Shown here in pieces: positions 21,335 through 30,618 of a stretch of 64,000 nucleotides of DNA. The stretch comes from Sthenelais limicola. Lineage: Eukaryota > Annelida > Polychaeta > Phyllodocida > Sigalionidae. Location: contig OW804096.1 of the NCBI GenBank assembly GCA_942159475.1, positions 138,007,472-138,071,471 of the forward strand, given 5' to 3'. The stretch's first letter is position 1; each line of letters opens with the position of its first letter. The notes beneath the pieces are model-generated. The model did not search any database, was not told the origin of the DNA, and saw only the letters and a program-made list of their open reading frames with translations. Both the position numbers and the translations under genes were made by a program.

Positions 21335-21361
21335 CTCCGGATCTGTAATATAAATTTATAT

Positions 21362-23452
21362 TTATATTTCAAACCACTTTGTTTCTTTTAACGGAGTAAA
21401 TTCGTCTGCTGCTTTCAGCGTTCTCACAGTTTTTTCTTTGGGTTGGATATCATATATTACATTGAAAAAAGCTAGAGCTTGTATTAGCCACATAGCCCTG
21501 GCCCCTTCCATGTTTGTCTCCTCCCTCGTTCCTTGTGTGAGTATCTTTGCAGTCTCTGTTTGCTCTACTACAACTTTTATTGTCTTCCCTGTGTCTTCTT
21601 CAGCTCTGAGTGTGTTTATTATGTCAGGGCTGCTTTCGACGACATGGTCCTTTCCTTTTTCCTGTCCTTTCTTTTGTCTGACAGTCCATTTCTTTCCCCT
21701 TACCGCTGTTATCTCGCCTTCTGTCTCAACTATGCTTATTGTAGCGGATATGTCTCTTGTTGGTATTAGACTGAGCCCATTCCATCTGTGCGCACATGCA
21801 TCAATCCATCTAAGGTCTTTCCTCACCGTCTCTGTGATGGTGACTCTTTCCCCTTTTGTTTGTCGCAGTGCCTCTAGTAATCTTCTCACAAAGATTCTTG
21901 CCGGAGGCACGCACTTGGATATATGGAGTGTCCTGCCTATTATGGATTGCATGTTCTTCAGTGTCGTGGTTTTCTTTCTGCTTATGCTTCTAGCTTCCTC
22001 GCGTAATTCTTCCAGTTTGTTTTCTGGCATTTTCAATGTCATTTTAGCTGTATTTATTATCACTCCTAACCATTTCACTTCCATCTTTGGCTTTTGTGTC
22101 TTATCGTGCGCTATTGGGAGTCCTAAATCTTGGAGTACGCATACTGCATACTGGTAGCTTTCGTTGGCCTTCTGTAGTGTGTCCGCCCAGCCTACTATAT
22201 CATCTAGATACATCATCCCTTTGTGTCCCTGCACTCCCATTATTCTTATGATTGCATTTGCTACTCGTTGCATGTGGGCACTGCTCTGTCTGGCTCCAAA
22301 CGGCATTGATATATCCAAGTAGAACAGGTTTTCCCACTTGAAGTTTAACAGTGGCCAGTCTCCTGGGCAGGCCCTGAAATTTTTGTATGCGCGTTGGATG
22401 TCTAATGTATATAGGTACATACCCGGTCCATTTTTGAGTAGTTCGTTGACTAAAGCATCTACAGTTGGTAATGCGTGCTGTCTTGTTACACCCAGTATAT
22501 GATTCTGTTTTATGAAGGCGTTTATAGATCGGTCGGGGGGAAAAGATAGGTCGAGTATCACGCGCCTCTTTTCTGGTGTTGCCTTTGGGCGAGACATGAG
22601 TGGGTTACTATGGGTCCATTGCATGAAGGTCTGTTGTTTGAACGGCCCATATACTGCTTCGTTGTTTATTTCGTCGTTTATGTATGCTTCCACCTGCCCT
22701 GGGTACATGTTTGTCGACGTATGGTTGTCCAGTTCACAGGTGTCGCTTGTTGGTCCCATGTAACCCAGTGGAAATCCATAGCGCACTAGGTCTAGTAGTT
22801 CTTGTTCTGGAACCACGTTTGTCAAGTACGCTTCCCATGCATTTATATTTAGGCCTGTGGGGAGTCTTCTTTTTGCACTCATCGCGTTTGGTAGCCCGGT
22901 TTTCCTTACCTCCTCATATATATCGGCTAGCTCGTCGTGTAGCACTGCTTTGTTTGCCTCTGGCCAACTCTCCGCTATGTACTGCGCCATGTCGTACGGA
23001 GTCGGTGCGAGCTCGTCCGGTATTTTTCCGGGTCGTGTAGTGCATATATATCGTATACCATTAAAATTCCATTGCTGTTCACCTTTTTGGTCATGTTTGG
23101 TACTACTCACGCTGGCTGTCGCGTTTATTTCGCTCATATTTGGCGTGGAAATGGTTGCGTTCTCTCGGTTTTCATCCCCTTGCTTGTTTTCTATGGGGGC
23201 TGCCATTTTGGATATTGTAAGACGGCCTGTGGTTGGTCCATTTCCTAAGCCACCTCTATCTTGGTTTCTGATTGGCTCTAGGCCCGGGCGGAAGCTGTCC
23301 TGGCTTCCGGCTTGCTCAAACAAACATAAACAATCGCACATGCCGTGTCCGCATGTCTCATATATACACACATCGTTTCTTCCTTCATCATTGCTATTTT
23401 CATGTTCAATGTACAGTTCTGTTTTACTTACTGCGTTGCTACGACTTGTCAT
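21362..23452 (-). CDS. DIRS reverse transcriptase-RNase H
   Basis: A 696-residue protein that copies element RNA into DNA. Residues about 250-470 hold the reverse transcriptase: MSRPKATPEKRRVILDLSFP (about 286-305), TLDIQRAYKNF with the first catalytic Asp (351), ISMPFGARQS (about 381-390) and the YLDD box (415-418). The R-x-V-x-D-L-S and P-F-G-x-x-x-S-x patterns are typical of DIRS RTs. A probable RNase H follows: D551 in RWIDACAHRW and E649 in NMEGARAMWL, separated by a lysine-rich insert of about 60 residues that seems unusually long. The N-terminal 100 residues include a Cys cluster (CIYETCGHGMCDCLCL) of unknown role. It starts 33 bases after the Gag stop in another frame. No stop or frameshift is seen. 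Confidence 0.9.
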   Translation of the reverse strand: MTSRSNAVSKTELYIEHENSNDEGRNDVCIYETCGHGMCDCLCLFEQAGSQDSFRPGLEPIRNQDRGGLGNGPTTGRLTISKMAAPIENKQGDENRENATISTPNMSEINATASVSSTKHDQKGEQQWNFNGIRYICTTRPGKIPDELAPTPYDMAQYIAESWPEANKAVLHDELADIYEEVRKTGLPNAMSAKRRLPTGLNINAWEAYLTNVVPEQELLDLVRYGFPLGYMGPTSDTCELDNHTSTNMYPGQVEAYINDEINNEAVYGPFKQQTFMQWTHSNPLMSRPKATPEKRRVILDLSFPPDRSINAFIKQNHILGVTRQHALPTVDALVNELLKNGPGMYLYTLDIQRAYKNFRACPGDWPLLNFKWENLFYLDISMPFGARQSSAHMQRVANAIIRIMGVQGHKGMMYLDDIVGWADTLQKANESYQYAVCVLQDLGLPIAHDKTQKPKMEVKWLGVIINTAKMTLKMPENKLEELREEARSISRKKTTTLKNMQSIIGRTLHISKCVPPARIFVRRLLEALRQTKGERVTITETVRKDLRWIDACAHRWNGLSLIPTRDISATISIVETEGEITAVRGKKWTVRQKKGQEKGKDHVVESSPDIINTLRAEEDTGKTIKVVVEQTETAKILTQGTREETNMEGARAMWLIQALAFFNVIYDIQPKEKTVRTLKAADEFTPLKETKWFEI

Positions 23453-23484
23453 GTTTTCCCACGAGCTGCGGCTCGCGGGTGCAT

Positions 23485-24729
23485 CTAGTTTTTTGGATTA
23501 TAGTATCCTTGAGTCGTGGGGGGGCGTGGCATGTATTGTTGCTGTTGCTGGTTTAGCATTGGTTGCGGTGGTGGCGGGTAGAAGAAAGGCTGGTTAGATG
23601 GGCTCGACTCCCTGGTGTGTGATGCTTTTGCCTTTTGGCGTTTCATACATTCTGACAGCGGGTGATTGTGCCTATTCACGCTGTTCAACGCATAACAGTA
23701 GGAGCATATGTGATTGAGCGTGGGCGTGTCCATTGTATGCCCCTCCGGCTCTTTGCATGATCCCTTGCTATTGTATACTGGGCATGGTACGCTCGAGTGC
23801 TTGATGGATGCTATGTTTCCTGGGGCCAGGGCGAATCTCATGCGTGAATATTGTATTCTTTCCCTGTCACTCCATTTGCACTCGCCCCTCTCCATGCTGT
23901 CGAAAACCTGGTTTGACCACTTGAGGACATTCCTCCATGGGCGCTCTCGGGCGTCTTGGCAGATTTGATTTATATGTAGTATCATGTGTGGCATGTCCTC
24001 CTGTACTGTCATGTTATTGTCCATCATTAGAGCCGTCATTGCCTGTATGTATTCCATTATTGACATTGACTCTTTTGCTTCTAGCTTGTCCCTTGGTGTC
24101 ACTATCCCCTCCCTCTCCAGGTACATATGGGGTCGGGCTATATGGCATTTTATGCGTGGATCGAAATTTATGTTACCTTTCGCTAGGCTCGGCTGAAACA
24201 TCGGTGTTCCCATTTCTAGGTGTCCGTCCAGATACATTCTTGACATCTGGTCTGCTATGATATCCCTTGGTTGTGGGAAGCGCTCCTGTATGTGTGGCTG
24301 GTTTAGGCCTATGTGTCCAGTCGCGCCGGGGTAAGTTGGCATTGCCTCGGCCTTGTTCTTTTCGGGGTCGGCATCATGATTCTCCATTGTTGGTGCGTCT
24401 TCCTTTATTCCTGACAGTGCCTCTGCTATTGCCTGTTTTATGGTGTCTTTCATTGTTGTTTCCAGAGAAGTCACTGATTCTTCAATCTTCCCCATTCTTT
24501 CGTTCGCCCTTTTCATGTCGGCCGACATGGCTTGTTTGTTTGTTTGTGCTGCCTTATCGATTGCGTAATCTGAATGGCCGCCGGCGTCTTTGTCTTGCCG
24601 TGGGGATTCGGTGATTTTCCCCTCGGGTATATTGTTCTCCTCCTCTACCTCTTTCTCCAGATCTTGCGTCTGTTTCACTCCTGATGTTGGTGGTTTGACT
24701 CTCTTTTTCGTTCGTGTTTTTCTTGTCAT
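23485..24729 (-). CDS. DIRS Gag-like protein (ORF1)
   Basis: A 414-residue protein located as the first frame after repeat A1 (24889-24751), as expected for DIRS ORF1. The N-terminus is basic (MTRKTRTKKRVKPP). Residues about 60-110 look like a coiled coil. A Cys/His cluster occupies about 316-361: C316, C325, H331, H340, C342, C345, H354, H356 and C361, which could bind two zinc ions and nucleic acid. It ends in a Pro/Gln-rich tail. No enzymatic motif is present. It presumably packages element RNA, by analogy with other ORF1 products. Intact. Confidence 0.8.
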   Translation of the reverse strand: MTRKTRTKKRVKPPTSGVKQTQDLEKEVEEENNIPEGKITESPRQDKDAGGHSDYAIDKAAQTNKQAMSADMKRANERMGKIEESVTSLETTMKDTIKQAIAEALSGIKEDAPTMENHDADPEKNKAEAMPTYPGATGHIGLNQPHIQERFPQPRDIIADQMSRMYLDGHLEMGTPMFQPSLAKGNINFDPRIKCHIARPHMYLEREGIVTPRDKLEAKESMSIMEYIQAMTALMMDNNMTVQEDMPHMILHINQICQDARERPWRNVLKWSNQVFDSMERGECKWSDRERIQYSRMRFALAPGNIASIKHSSVPCPVYNSKGSCKEPEGHTMDTPTLNHICSYCYALNSVNRHNHPLSECMKRQKAKASHTRESSPSNQPFFYPPPPQPMLNQQQQQYMPRPPTTQGYYNPKN

Positions 24730-24750
24730 CCCTATCCGTGTCTTTTGCGT

Positions 24751-24889
24751 GGAACAAATCTCTGAGAAATGTATAGTTTGGTTTTGAAATGTAGGTAGAG
24801 AAGAATGAGGTGTATGGAACTATGGGTAACACTGCCGCTAGCTAGAGGTAGGGGGCGCCACTAATGCTCAATAATCAAGATTCTAACAA
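24751..24889 (-). repeat. DIRS split direct repeat A1 (5' end of element)
   Basis: 139 bp, matching 16863-17001. On the minus strand it forms the element's 5' end and lies just upstream of Gag, so it probably contains the promoter. GGGGGCGCCACTAATG lies near its start. Confidence 0.9.
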
Positions 24890-24924
24890 AATTCTACTAT
24901 AGGGTCAGATTTTCAGAAAATGCA
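24890..24924. repeat. Duplicated host segment, copy 1 (right part)
   Basis: AATTCTACTATAGGGTCAGA continuing to GAAAATGCA equals 37470-37504. It is the continuation of 16452-16553 and holds the first 24 bases of a MITE-A terminus, cut off at the duplication junction (GA at 24925-24926). Confidence 0.8.
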
Positions 24925-24943
24925 GAGTCCAATATGTACATTA

Positions 24944-24947
24944 TAGT
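24944..24947. other. Target site duplication TAGT (left)
   Basis: Matches 37149-37152. Joining outside flanks at one TAGT gives the sequence found at the empty site in copy 1 of the host duplication. Confidence 0.85.
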
Positions 24948-25173
24948 TGTTATATTATTGAATATAATGTAAGGGAAAAGCAAGTGAACACGGCGGCTTG
25001 TTGATGTTAACTACTTTATTTAGTCATAGGGCGTGGGCGCGTCCCACGCGACCTAGCGCGCATGCGCTGGTTGGCAATCTCCAATAGTAGGGGGGATACT
25101 ACCCAAGATGCTAAGAAGGGGGAGTATACTACCCATATAGGTTTTAATTACACAAGCGTACCTATATATAGCA
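24948..25173 (-). repeat. 3' LTR of the Gypsy element
   Basis: 226 bp. In element orientation it begins TGCTATATATAGGTACGC and ends AATAATATAACA, the canonical TG...CA. The inner neighbour happens to read TAGTC, as does the right genomic flank, so the inner edge could be up to 5 bp longer. TG...CA and the 4-bp duplication favour the limits given. It contains TATATA sequence near its start and a GC palindrome-like GCGTGGGCGCGTCCCACGCG block. Confidence 0.9.
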
Positions 25174-25177
25174 TAGT

Positions 25178-25193
25178 CCCCTCCCCTCTTTTC
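25178..25193 (-). promoter_or_regulatory. Polypurine tract
   Basis: GAAAAGAGGGGAGGGG on the minus strand, four bases upstream of the 3' LTR. This is the expected plus-strand priming site for cDNA synthesis. Confidence 0.8.
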
Positions 25194-26677
25194 AAATCAA
25201 ACAATCTTTTGATTTCCTTAACTAATCGTACAATATATAGTAGCAAAACTTAATCTAAATACCGATAATCCTACTACAATTCGTTTGCGTTTACAAATAT
25301 AGCGCCTCATAAACAGGCTCGGAGTTCTGCTCCTCTCGCGGTGAACAGAAAATAATATATCGATATGCTTAGCAGAGCTAAATCTTTCGTCGATTCGACG
25401 CGCTCTGGTTCGGCGAAAGACATTCCAAGCCTGTACTGGCGATAGCTTACTACATAACTCTAAAATCTTCTAATATACCTTAAATACTTTTATACGCTCG
25501 AATGGTCGCCATCTTATCCTTACATCTTCTCGTTTTTTTGATGCTTGGATAATTCTCTTACATAATCCACACAATCTCTCCTTTTTTATTTTTCAGACAT
25601 GAATAAAATTAAAAGTGACGGCAAAAATAAAACAACTCACAAATAAATGACATAAAAATGCAAGCTTTGAGCGATTAAAAGCCTCGACATTTAATACTAC
25701 TAAACTAAAAGTCGAAGAAATAGCTAGGTTTACGAAAATACCGTTGTAAGCGGGAATAAACGCCTGACATCCGCAAAAATCACAACTTTCGCTATCAAGA
25801 ATGCCGTATTTCTTAGCTCGCTAGTTGATAACTAATACCTTAAGAAAATCCAAAAAAATTTCTAGGCGACTACATACAAACAATAAATCATTTTTATCCG
25901 AGTCTAACAGCGCAGATCAAACCTCTTATTTTTAAAACTGCTGTCGTGCTCGTGTTAGGTTCTGGTAATCATCCCTGGCGACCAGATACGCCCTCTGTTG
26001 TAAAAACTGAGCAAAAACATAATAATAGGAATAAACGCCAGATGGCGCCACTCTGCTTCCGCAATTTATGCTTTCGCAAAACACGTAAGTATGACAACTA
26101 GAAATTAGTAAATAATGACACAATTCTCTCTTTTAAATAGAAATTTGTACCCCTCGATAATAGTCATCGATAAAATACGAATATAAAACATGGTTAAAGT
26201 TACTTCTACTGCTAAAAATGGTTTGAAAACACAACAATCGTCCGACACTCTCTCGCGGTTCCGCCATTTTGGATCCCGAGTGGATTCCCGCCTTGCTATA
26301 ATTAATAATGTTCTATTCTTTGAATTTCTCCTCTTGGTGTCGACGTGGAGCTATGCGACCTAGCCTTTAGTCGCTGAAGTCGGGTAATCCAGGAGCGCAC
26401 GCAATTACTTCCTCCTCTGAGTCTGACAGTCTGTTGTAAGTAGAGGAACATAATTCACATGCATCAAAGATAGGTACGATTCTTTTTCACACATATCCAT
26501 AAATAATTAAAGACAAGGAAAATCCCTATAAAAATGTCAGCAATTGTTTTTCAAAGCAAATATCATTCTATTAATTCATAAGAACTCTGAGTAACTGGGC
26601 GTAACCCCACACCACGCTTACCAACATAGAAACCAAGGTTAAATTCGTTAGTAATAAATATTAGTGGCGTGTTTTAC
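25194..26677 (-). other. Gypsy element 3' non-coding region
   Basis: About 1.5 kb between the env stop and the polypurine tract. AT-rich, and no frame longer than about 63 codons. GACGCGCTCTGGTTCGGCG-type GC islands occur near 25400. This is unusually long for a retroelement 3' region. Function unknown. Confidence 0.6.
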
Positions 26678-29215
26678 CTACCCCTCGTTTTTTCTTAGCT
26701 GTTGTGGGCTCTTTCGGTTCCACTTCAGCTGAACTCTTTCTCCGTTGGGGTAGATAAGTACCAGGAGAATTGATACACAAGGGTTGTTCACTAAATTTTC
26801 TAAAATGTTCGATTGCTTTCTAGATAGCTTAACCTCTTCTTTCAATTTGTACTTTTTAGGGAGCCCCCAGCACTTAAACGTGAGCCTTCCTGCCCAAGTC
26901 ATCTTTAACAGATTAGGCCTGCACCACCTCGACTCGATGGATGTCTGCAGAAGTATAGGGGCGATGGTGTCCGAAATAGCGTTAATTTCCTCAGCGACTT
27001 GCTGTATTTTCACAGTGCATGCCTCATCTAACCACTGGAATTTGAGGCTGACCCAGGCGCAGTATTCGCAGCCTACTGAGGTCGAGCAGCAATTATTACA
27101 AATACAACATTTCATGCATTTATCCCTTAGGCAGCCACAATGTTTCCAAATTAACTTTATAATGAATATGGCCACTATGCAAGCTAAGATGATTGTTGCC
27201 CAGTCCGTATGATCCATCTCCTCGATCTTGAATCGTGGGAGCTTGTCAAAGGTCGGGATGGTAGGGGCTTTCCTGAGGTATTTGCCGATACGATAGGGCT
27301 TCAGGCTTAGGCGCGATATGTTGAGGCCATTTGTCGCCGGTGCGATGCACAGGAAGCCTATGTACCTGTTCAATTTGTACACAAGAATTATCACCATTGC
27401 CAAAGATATACTAGACAATATTAACGAAATCCAAGTGATCGGTGAAACCTTTCCTAAATCTTTGAAAGTGAGATGCAGTTTGTTCCACTGCGACAGATGT
27501 AAGGTGTCGTTTTTTAACATTTCCTTCGCCATTTCTACTACATTTAAACCATTATCAAGTATCTCTTGAGGCACTTGGCTGAAAGCCTTTTGTAAGTTGA
27601 TCTCGTTTGGTAAATGTAATTTAATCAAATGATTATGCATAGAATTTGCCTCCAAGTCTTTTATATCCAGATGGAAAGCCATGGCTATGGGCATATTAAA
27701 GCCTGCTCTAACTTCGAGAACATTATGTCTGTCGCTGCAGCCATTTGTTTTTGCTGCTATCGTTGCAAACTTAAACTGAATCTCACATCCGCATGGTAAT
27801 GATACAATAGAGAAAATAGCTAGTTTAATTGTATTGCTAGGTTCTCCCCTGCACGATACCATTCCTGTGTCTCCGTTATTTATAAGAATATGTTTGTAAT
27901 TATCTAACGGAATATGGATTGAAGGCGTTGCCAAGGTCAAAAATGTTTTGAAATGACACAACTTCATAATCGCCTCCTTGTTATCCGCAAAAATTGATAC
28001 TAAACATGACGGTTCCCTCACGCTAAATTCCATTATACTCTTTTTGCAGAAATAACTCGATTCCTCCAGACCACATACCTCCTGCATATCCTCCCCAAGT
28101 TCTACAAAGAAATTTTCGTTACTACTGATGCCTAGAAGGATGTTCTCATCGTGTTGTAGCATAGTATAACCGAGAGCTTGATGGGTATGGGCGTGGATCG
28201 GAATTGGAAAAATGACTGGTTTGTAGAGGTTATAGCGATGGGGGGCGTAGCTAAATTTGATTTTTATCGTTACTGTTAGTATATGTCCTCTATAGGAAGC
28301 ATCGATATTTCTTCTCCACTCGTTATAATCTCCTAAAGGTTTAGCGTTTGGAGTTTGCTGTTTCAATTTCTGTGTGAGAAGGCTCACCGCATATTGTACC
28401 TGTTGCTTAGATAATACAACCATAGGCAGATAAGATGACTGTAAATCGTCGAGTGCTCTTAAGAGAGTATCTGCGGCTTGCTTATATTGCAACTGGACAT
28501 CAATATTCGATAGTTGTTCTTCCATAGTCAAAATACCTGCTACGTTTGCGTCTGTAAAGTTTACTCTGTCGTCGAATTCCTTTACTAGGATTTGTAAATC
28601 GTGGTCTGCCTTAGAGAATTGTCTAATGGTCTGACCTCTTAGTTTATTAGCGAACTGAGCCATAACATCTGCATTTTCCGCTATATCCAAAGTTAATTCA
28701 TCTCTTTCTATTTCAGATAGCTCGGTTTCTCGCATGGCCTCTATTACTCTGGATAGATCGGACGACATCGCCTGAAACTCTGGTTCTGTGGCCGTTCCTA
28801 CCGCTAAGTTTAGAGCATTACCGATGAATTGAAAACCTCTTCTTTTTGGTCTGGTAATAGTCATACTATCTAAAACGTGAATAATCCTATCATAGGTTCT
28901 ATTATTCTGTGCGCCGAGCACTGCTTGGAGCTTCTTTGAATCTTCCAAAAATCGGTTAAAGTAGACATACTCCGATCTAAATTCTGAAATTTTATAGACT
29001 TGTTGCGGCACGGTTATAGGTATCGAGATTCTCACAAAGTGCAGATTTGTCTGGGTATCTAACATTTCCTCAACTTTTCTGAACATAACCCCATAGTTCT
29101 GTCGTAATACTTCTGAACTAATGGCGCTGGTCGCCATAAGGCATAACCTAGAATAAATGGTAAAAGAAAAGATTTTGGTTAACCCTAGCAGATAAACTTT
29201 TTCCCATCTTAACAT
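26678..29215 (-). CDS. Envelope-like glycoprotein of the Gypsy element
   Basis: An 845-residue frame, intact. A hydrophobic N-terminus (about residues 8-30) fits a signal peptide. A furin-type basic site, RPKRR, lies at 122-126, followed by GFQFIGNALNLAVGTAT, a Gly/Ala-rich hydrophobic stretch in the position of a fusion peptide. This layout resembles errantivirus and baculovirus F envelope proteins. The ectodomain has heptad-like helices (about 140-300) and scattered Cys pairs. A membrane segment lies at about 592-613. Unlike the usual short tail, about 230 residues follow, with a second hydrophobic segment (about 672-689) and a Cys-rich block at 693-719 (11 Cys in 27 residues). Expected role is membrane fusion at the cell surface, by family analogy only. 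Expression would probably need a spliced RNA. Confidence 0.85.
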   Translation of the reverse strand: MLRWEKVYLLGLTKIFSFTIYSRLCLMATSAISSEVLRQNYGVMFRKVEEMLDTQTNLHFVRISIPITVPQQVYKISEFRSEYVYFNRFLEDSKKLQAVLGAQNNRTYDRIIHVLDSMTITRPKRRGFQFIGNALNLAVGTATEPEFQAMSSDLSRVIEAMRETELSEIERDELTLDIAENADVMAQFANKLRGQTIRQFSKADHDLQILVKEFDDRVNFTDANVAGILTMEEQLSNIDVQLQYKQAADTLLRALDDLQSSYLPMVVLSKQQVQYAVSLLTQKLKQQTPNAKPLGDYNEWRRNIDASYRGHILTVTIKIKFSYAPHRYNLYKPVIFPIPIHAHTHQALGYTMLQHDENILLGISSNENFFVELGEDMQEVCGLEESSYFCKKSIMEFSVREPSCLVSIFADNKEAIMKLCHFKTFLTLATPSIHIPLDNYKHILINNGDTGMVSCRGEPSNTIKLAIFSIVSLPCGCEIQFKFATIAAKTNGCSDRHNVLEVRAGFNMPIAMAFHLDIKDLEANSMHNHLIKLHLPNEINLQKAFSQVPQEILDNGLNVVEMAKEMLKNDTLHLSQWNKLHLTFKDLGKVSPITWISLILSSISLAMVIILVYKLNRYIGFLCIAPATNGLNISRLSLKPYRIGKYLRKAPTIPTFDKLPRFKIEEMDHTDWATIILACIVAIFIIKLIWKHCGCLRDKCMKCCICNNCCSTSVGCEYCAWVSLKFQWLDEACTVKIQQVAEEINAISDTIAPILLQTSIESRWCRPNLLKMTWAGRLTFKCWGLPKKYKLKEEVKLSRKQSNILENLVNNPCVSILLVLIYPNGERVQLKWNRKSPQQLRKNEG

Positions 29216-29942
29216 TTTAACATAATTTCATACAAATAGCCAAAATGTAATCCGTGATACAATTGCAAACCTCACAGTTCCTATCCTTGGAACAGGGTAT
29301 AGGCACAAGAAAATGCTAGTTTTGAATGACTCACCATAAAAATATGGTCGAACTTCTCATCGTGAGACTGTTGTCTTTTCTCCACAGGAGACGTGCAGGT
29401 TTACTTCTGTAAAGTTCGGAGTCCAGGGTGGAAGTGTCCGACTCTAGGATAGCGTCACTTCAAGTGTGACCTATATAACTACAGCGTGGGTGACCAGGGA
29501 CGCTACTTAGCCGATGAAGTGACACGCCCCCTTATACCAGTCCTAGGTGTGTAACCTAGCCAGCTTTGGCCAAGCCGCTGCAGCCCAAGTGTGAGTCTAC
29601 GCACATCCCACCAAACTCTCCTGACGCCAAACATTGGAGTATGTGTTAACAACCAGTCCCTAGCAACCTGCTGCTTAAGTATGCAGTCCAGGGTTTTCAT
29701 GAATCGGCGACTGTATCTGAGGCTGCCTAAACTAATCCCCTTCCCCTGGGTTTTTGTATCTATAAAGTATTTATCCTTGATTTATTTTTCTAAGCCTGCC
29801 CCTAGTTAGTCACGTCGTACTTATTTTATCTCTATCCTGTAATCCTTATTTATTAATCGGGTAGCTTGCCACCGCCTTTCCCAGGCTTATCTTACGGATA
29901 GCATAAACAAAGAAATGTCTTGGAAAAATATAATTACCCAAT
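29216..29942 (-). other. Non-coding pol-env interval, distal part
   Basis: About 0.7 kb of mixed composition without a convincing frame. Inverted pieces such as CACTTCAAGTGTGAC and repeated GTCACTTC/GAAGTGAC words suggest RNA structure. It may hold the env splice acceptor or an RNA export element. This is an inference only. Confidence 0.4.
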
Positions 29943-30233
29943 CTAGATGAGCTTGAACCTGTTCGCTTCCCTTAATAACTTATCCTCGTCCAAAAATTTT
30001 GTCAGTTTGAAGTTCTTAAAACTCCCCGGCTTTTCCTTTTGCTCTTCTAGTAATTCACTCTCCCAGTCTTCGGTTTCCCACGCTGAGCCATTATTCTCTG
30101 GTTCTTGTACTGGTTGAAATCCTATCGATACGTTATACCAGTAGGTCCTAGTAAAGTCATTAGTAATCTGTTCTAATTCTAGCTCTTTCTTCTCCTCTTC
30201 AGAAATTTCCTGTTGGAGTCTGGTGATAGCCAT
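29943..30233 (-). CDS. Small acidic open frame between pol and env
   Basis: 96 codons on the element's coding strand. The product is acidic (EEEKKELELEQ, ENNGSAWETEDWESELLEEQ), with no membrane segment and no motif I recognise. It starts with ATG after a non-coding gap and ends about 730 bases before env. It could be an accessory protein or an upstream env exon. Equally it could be a chance frame, though it is the longest in the interval and lies on the sense strand. Confidence 0.4.
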   Translation of the reverse strand: MAITRLQQEISEEEKKELELEQITNDFTRTYWYNVSIGFQPVQEPENNGSAWETEDWESELLEEQKEKPGSFKNFKLTKFLDEDKLLREANRFKLI

Positions 30234-30618
30234 TGTGATATAATATTTTTTTCTCTAGGTAGTTCTTCCCTCGAGTGTCTTGCTTAGAATGGTCTATCTC
30301 CTTAAAATTACCTTCCTGACCTTTGTTAATGCAACCCTTTTAGCTTTATTTTTAAGGTTCGCCTCCCCGGTCGCTTTGTTTGTCGCGTCCCCCTTTAGAC
30401 AAAGGTTTTAATTAATGGGGTTGACTGATTGCGAGTTGTTAGTGGCGTCAAAGCCGGGACAAAGGTCGGCTTGGGTACTTTAGCGTGGCCTCTTATTTGT
30501 GTAAGCCAAGCTGCCAATTCGCTAGCCCCTTTGGTAAAGCTACGATTACTAATCCTGTTGATACCAGCTGTTAAAATCTTTACAAGCCTGGTCCCGTATG
30601 AGTGGCCTTATCGACTCT

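Larger units (their letters stand above)
16555..24889 (-). mobile_element. DIRS/PAT-like tyrosine-recombinase retrotransposon
   Basis: Oriented on the minus strand. The order is A1 repeat (24889-24751), Gag, RT-RNase H, tyrosine recombinase, B1 repeat (17209-17010), A2 repeat (17001-16863), B2 repeat (16754-16555). The arrangement A1-genes-B1-A2-B2 is the split direct repeat layout of PAT- and Ngaro-type DIRS elements, which integrate by a tyrosine recombinase and normally leave no target duplication. Comparison with the sister segment at 37.45 kb shows a clean insertion between CCACCCTRGAA and TTCTAC-type sequence, with no duplication I can detect. Excluding the nested 2853-bp insert, the element is about 5.5 kb. 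Repeat pairs are nearly identical, so it is young. The recombinase is disrupted. Confidence 0.9.

Noticed and set aside
21438..24787. Several plus-strand frames of 80-246 codons
   Set aside because: They lie antisense to the intact DIRS Gag and RT genes and show no domain; shadows of those genes.
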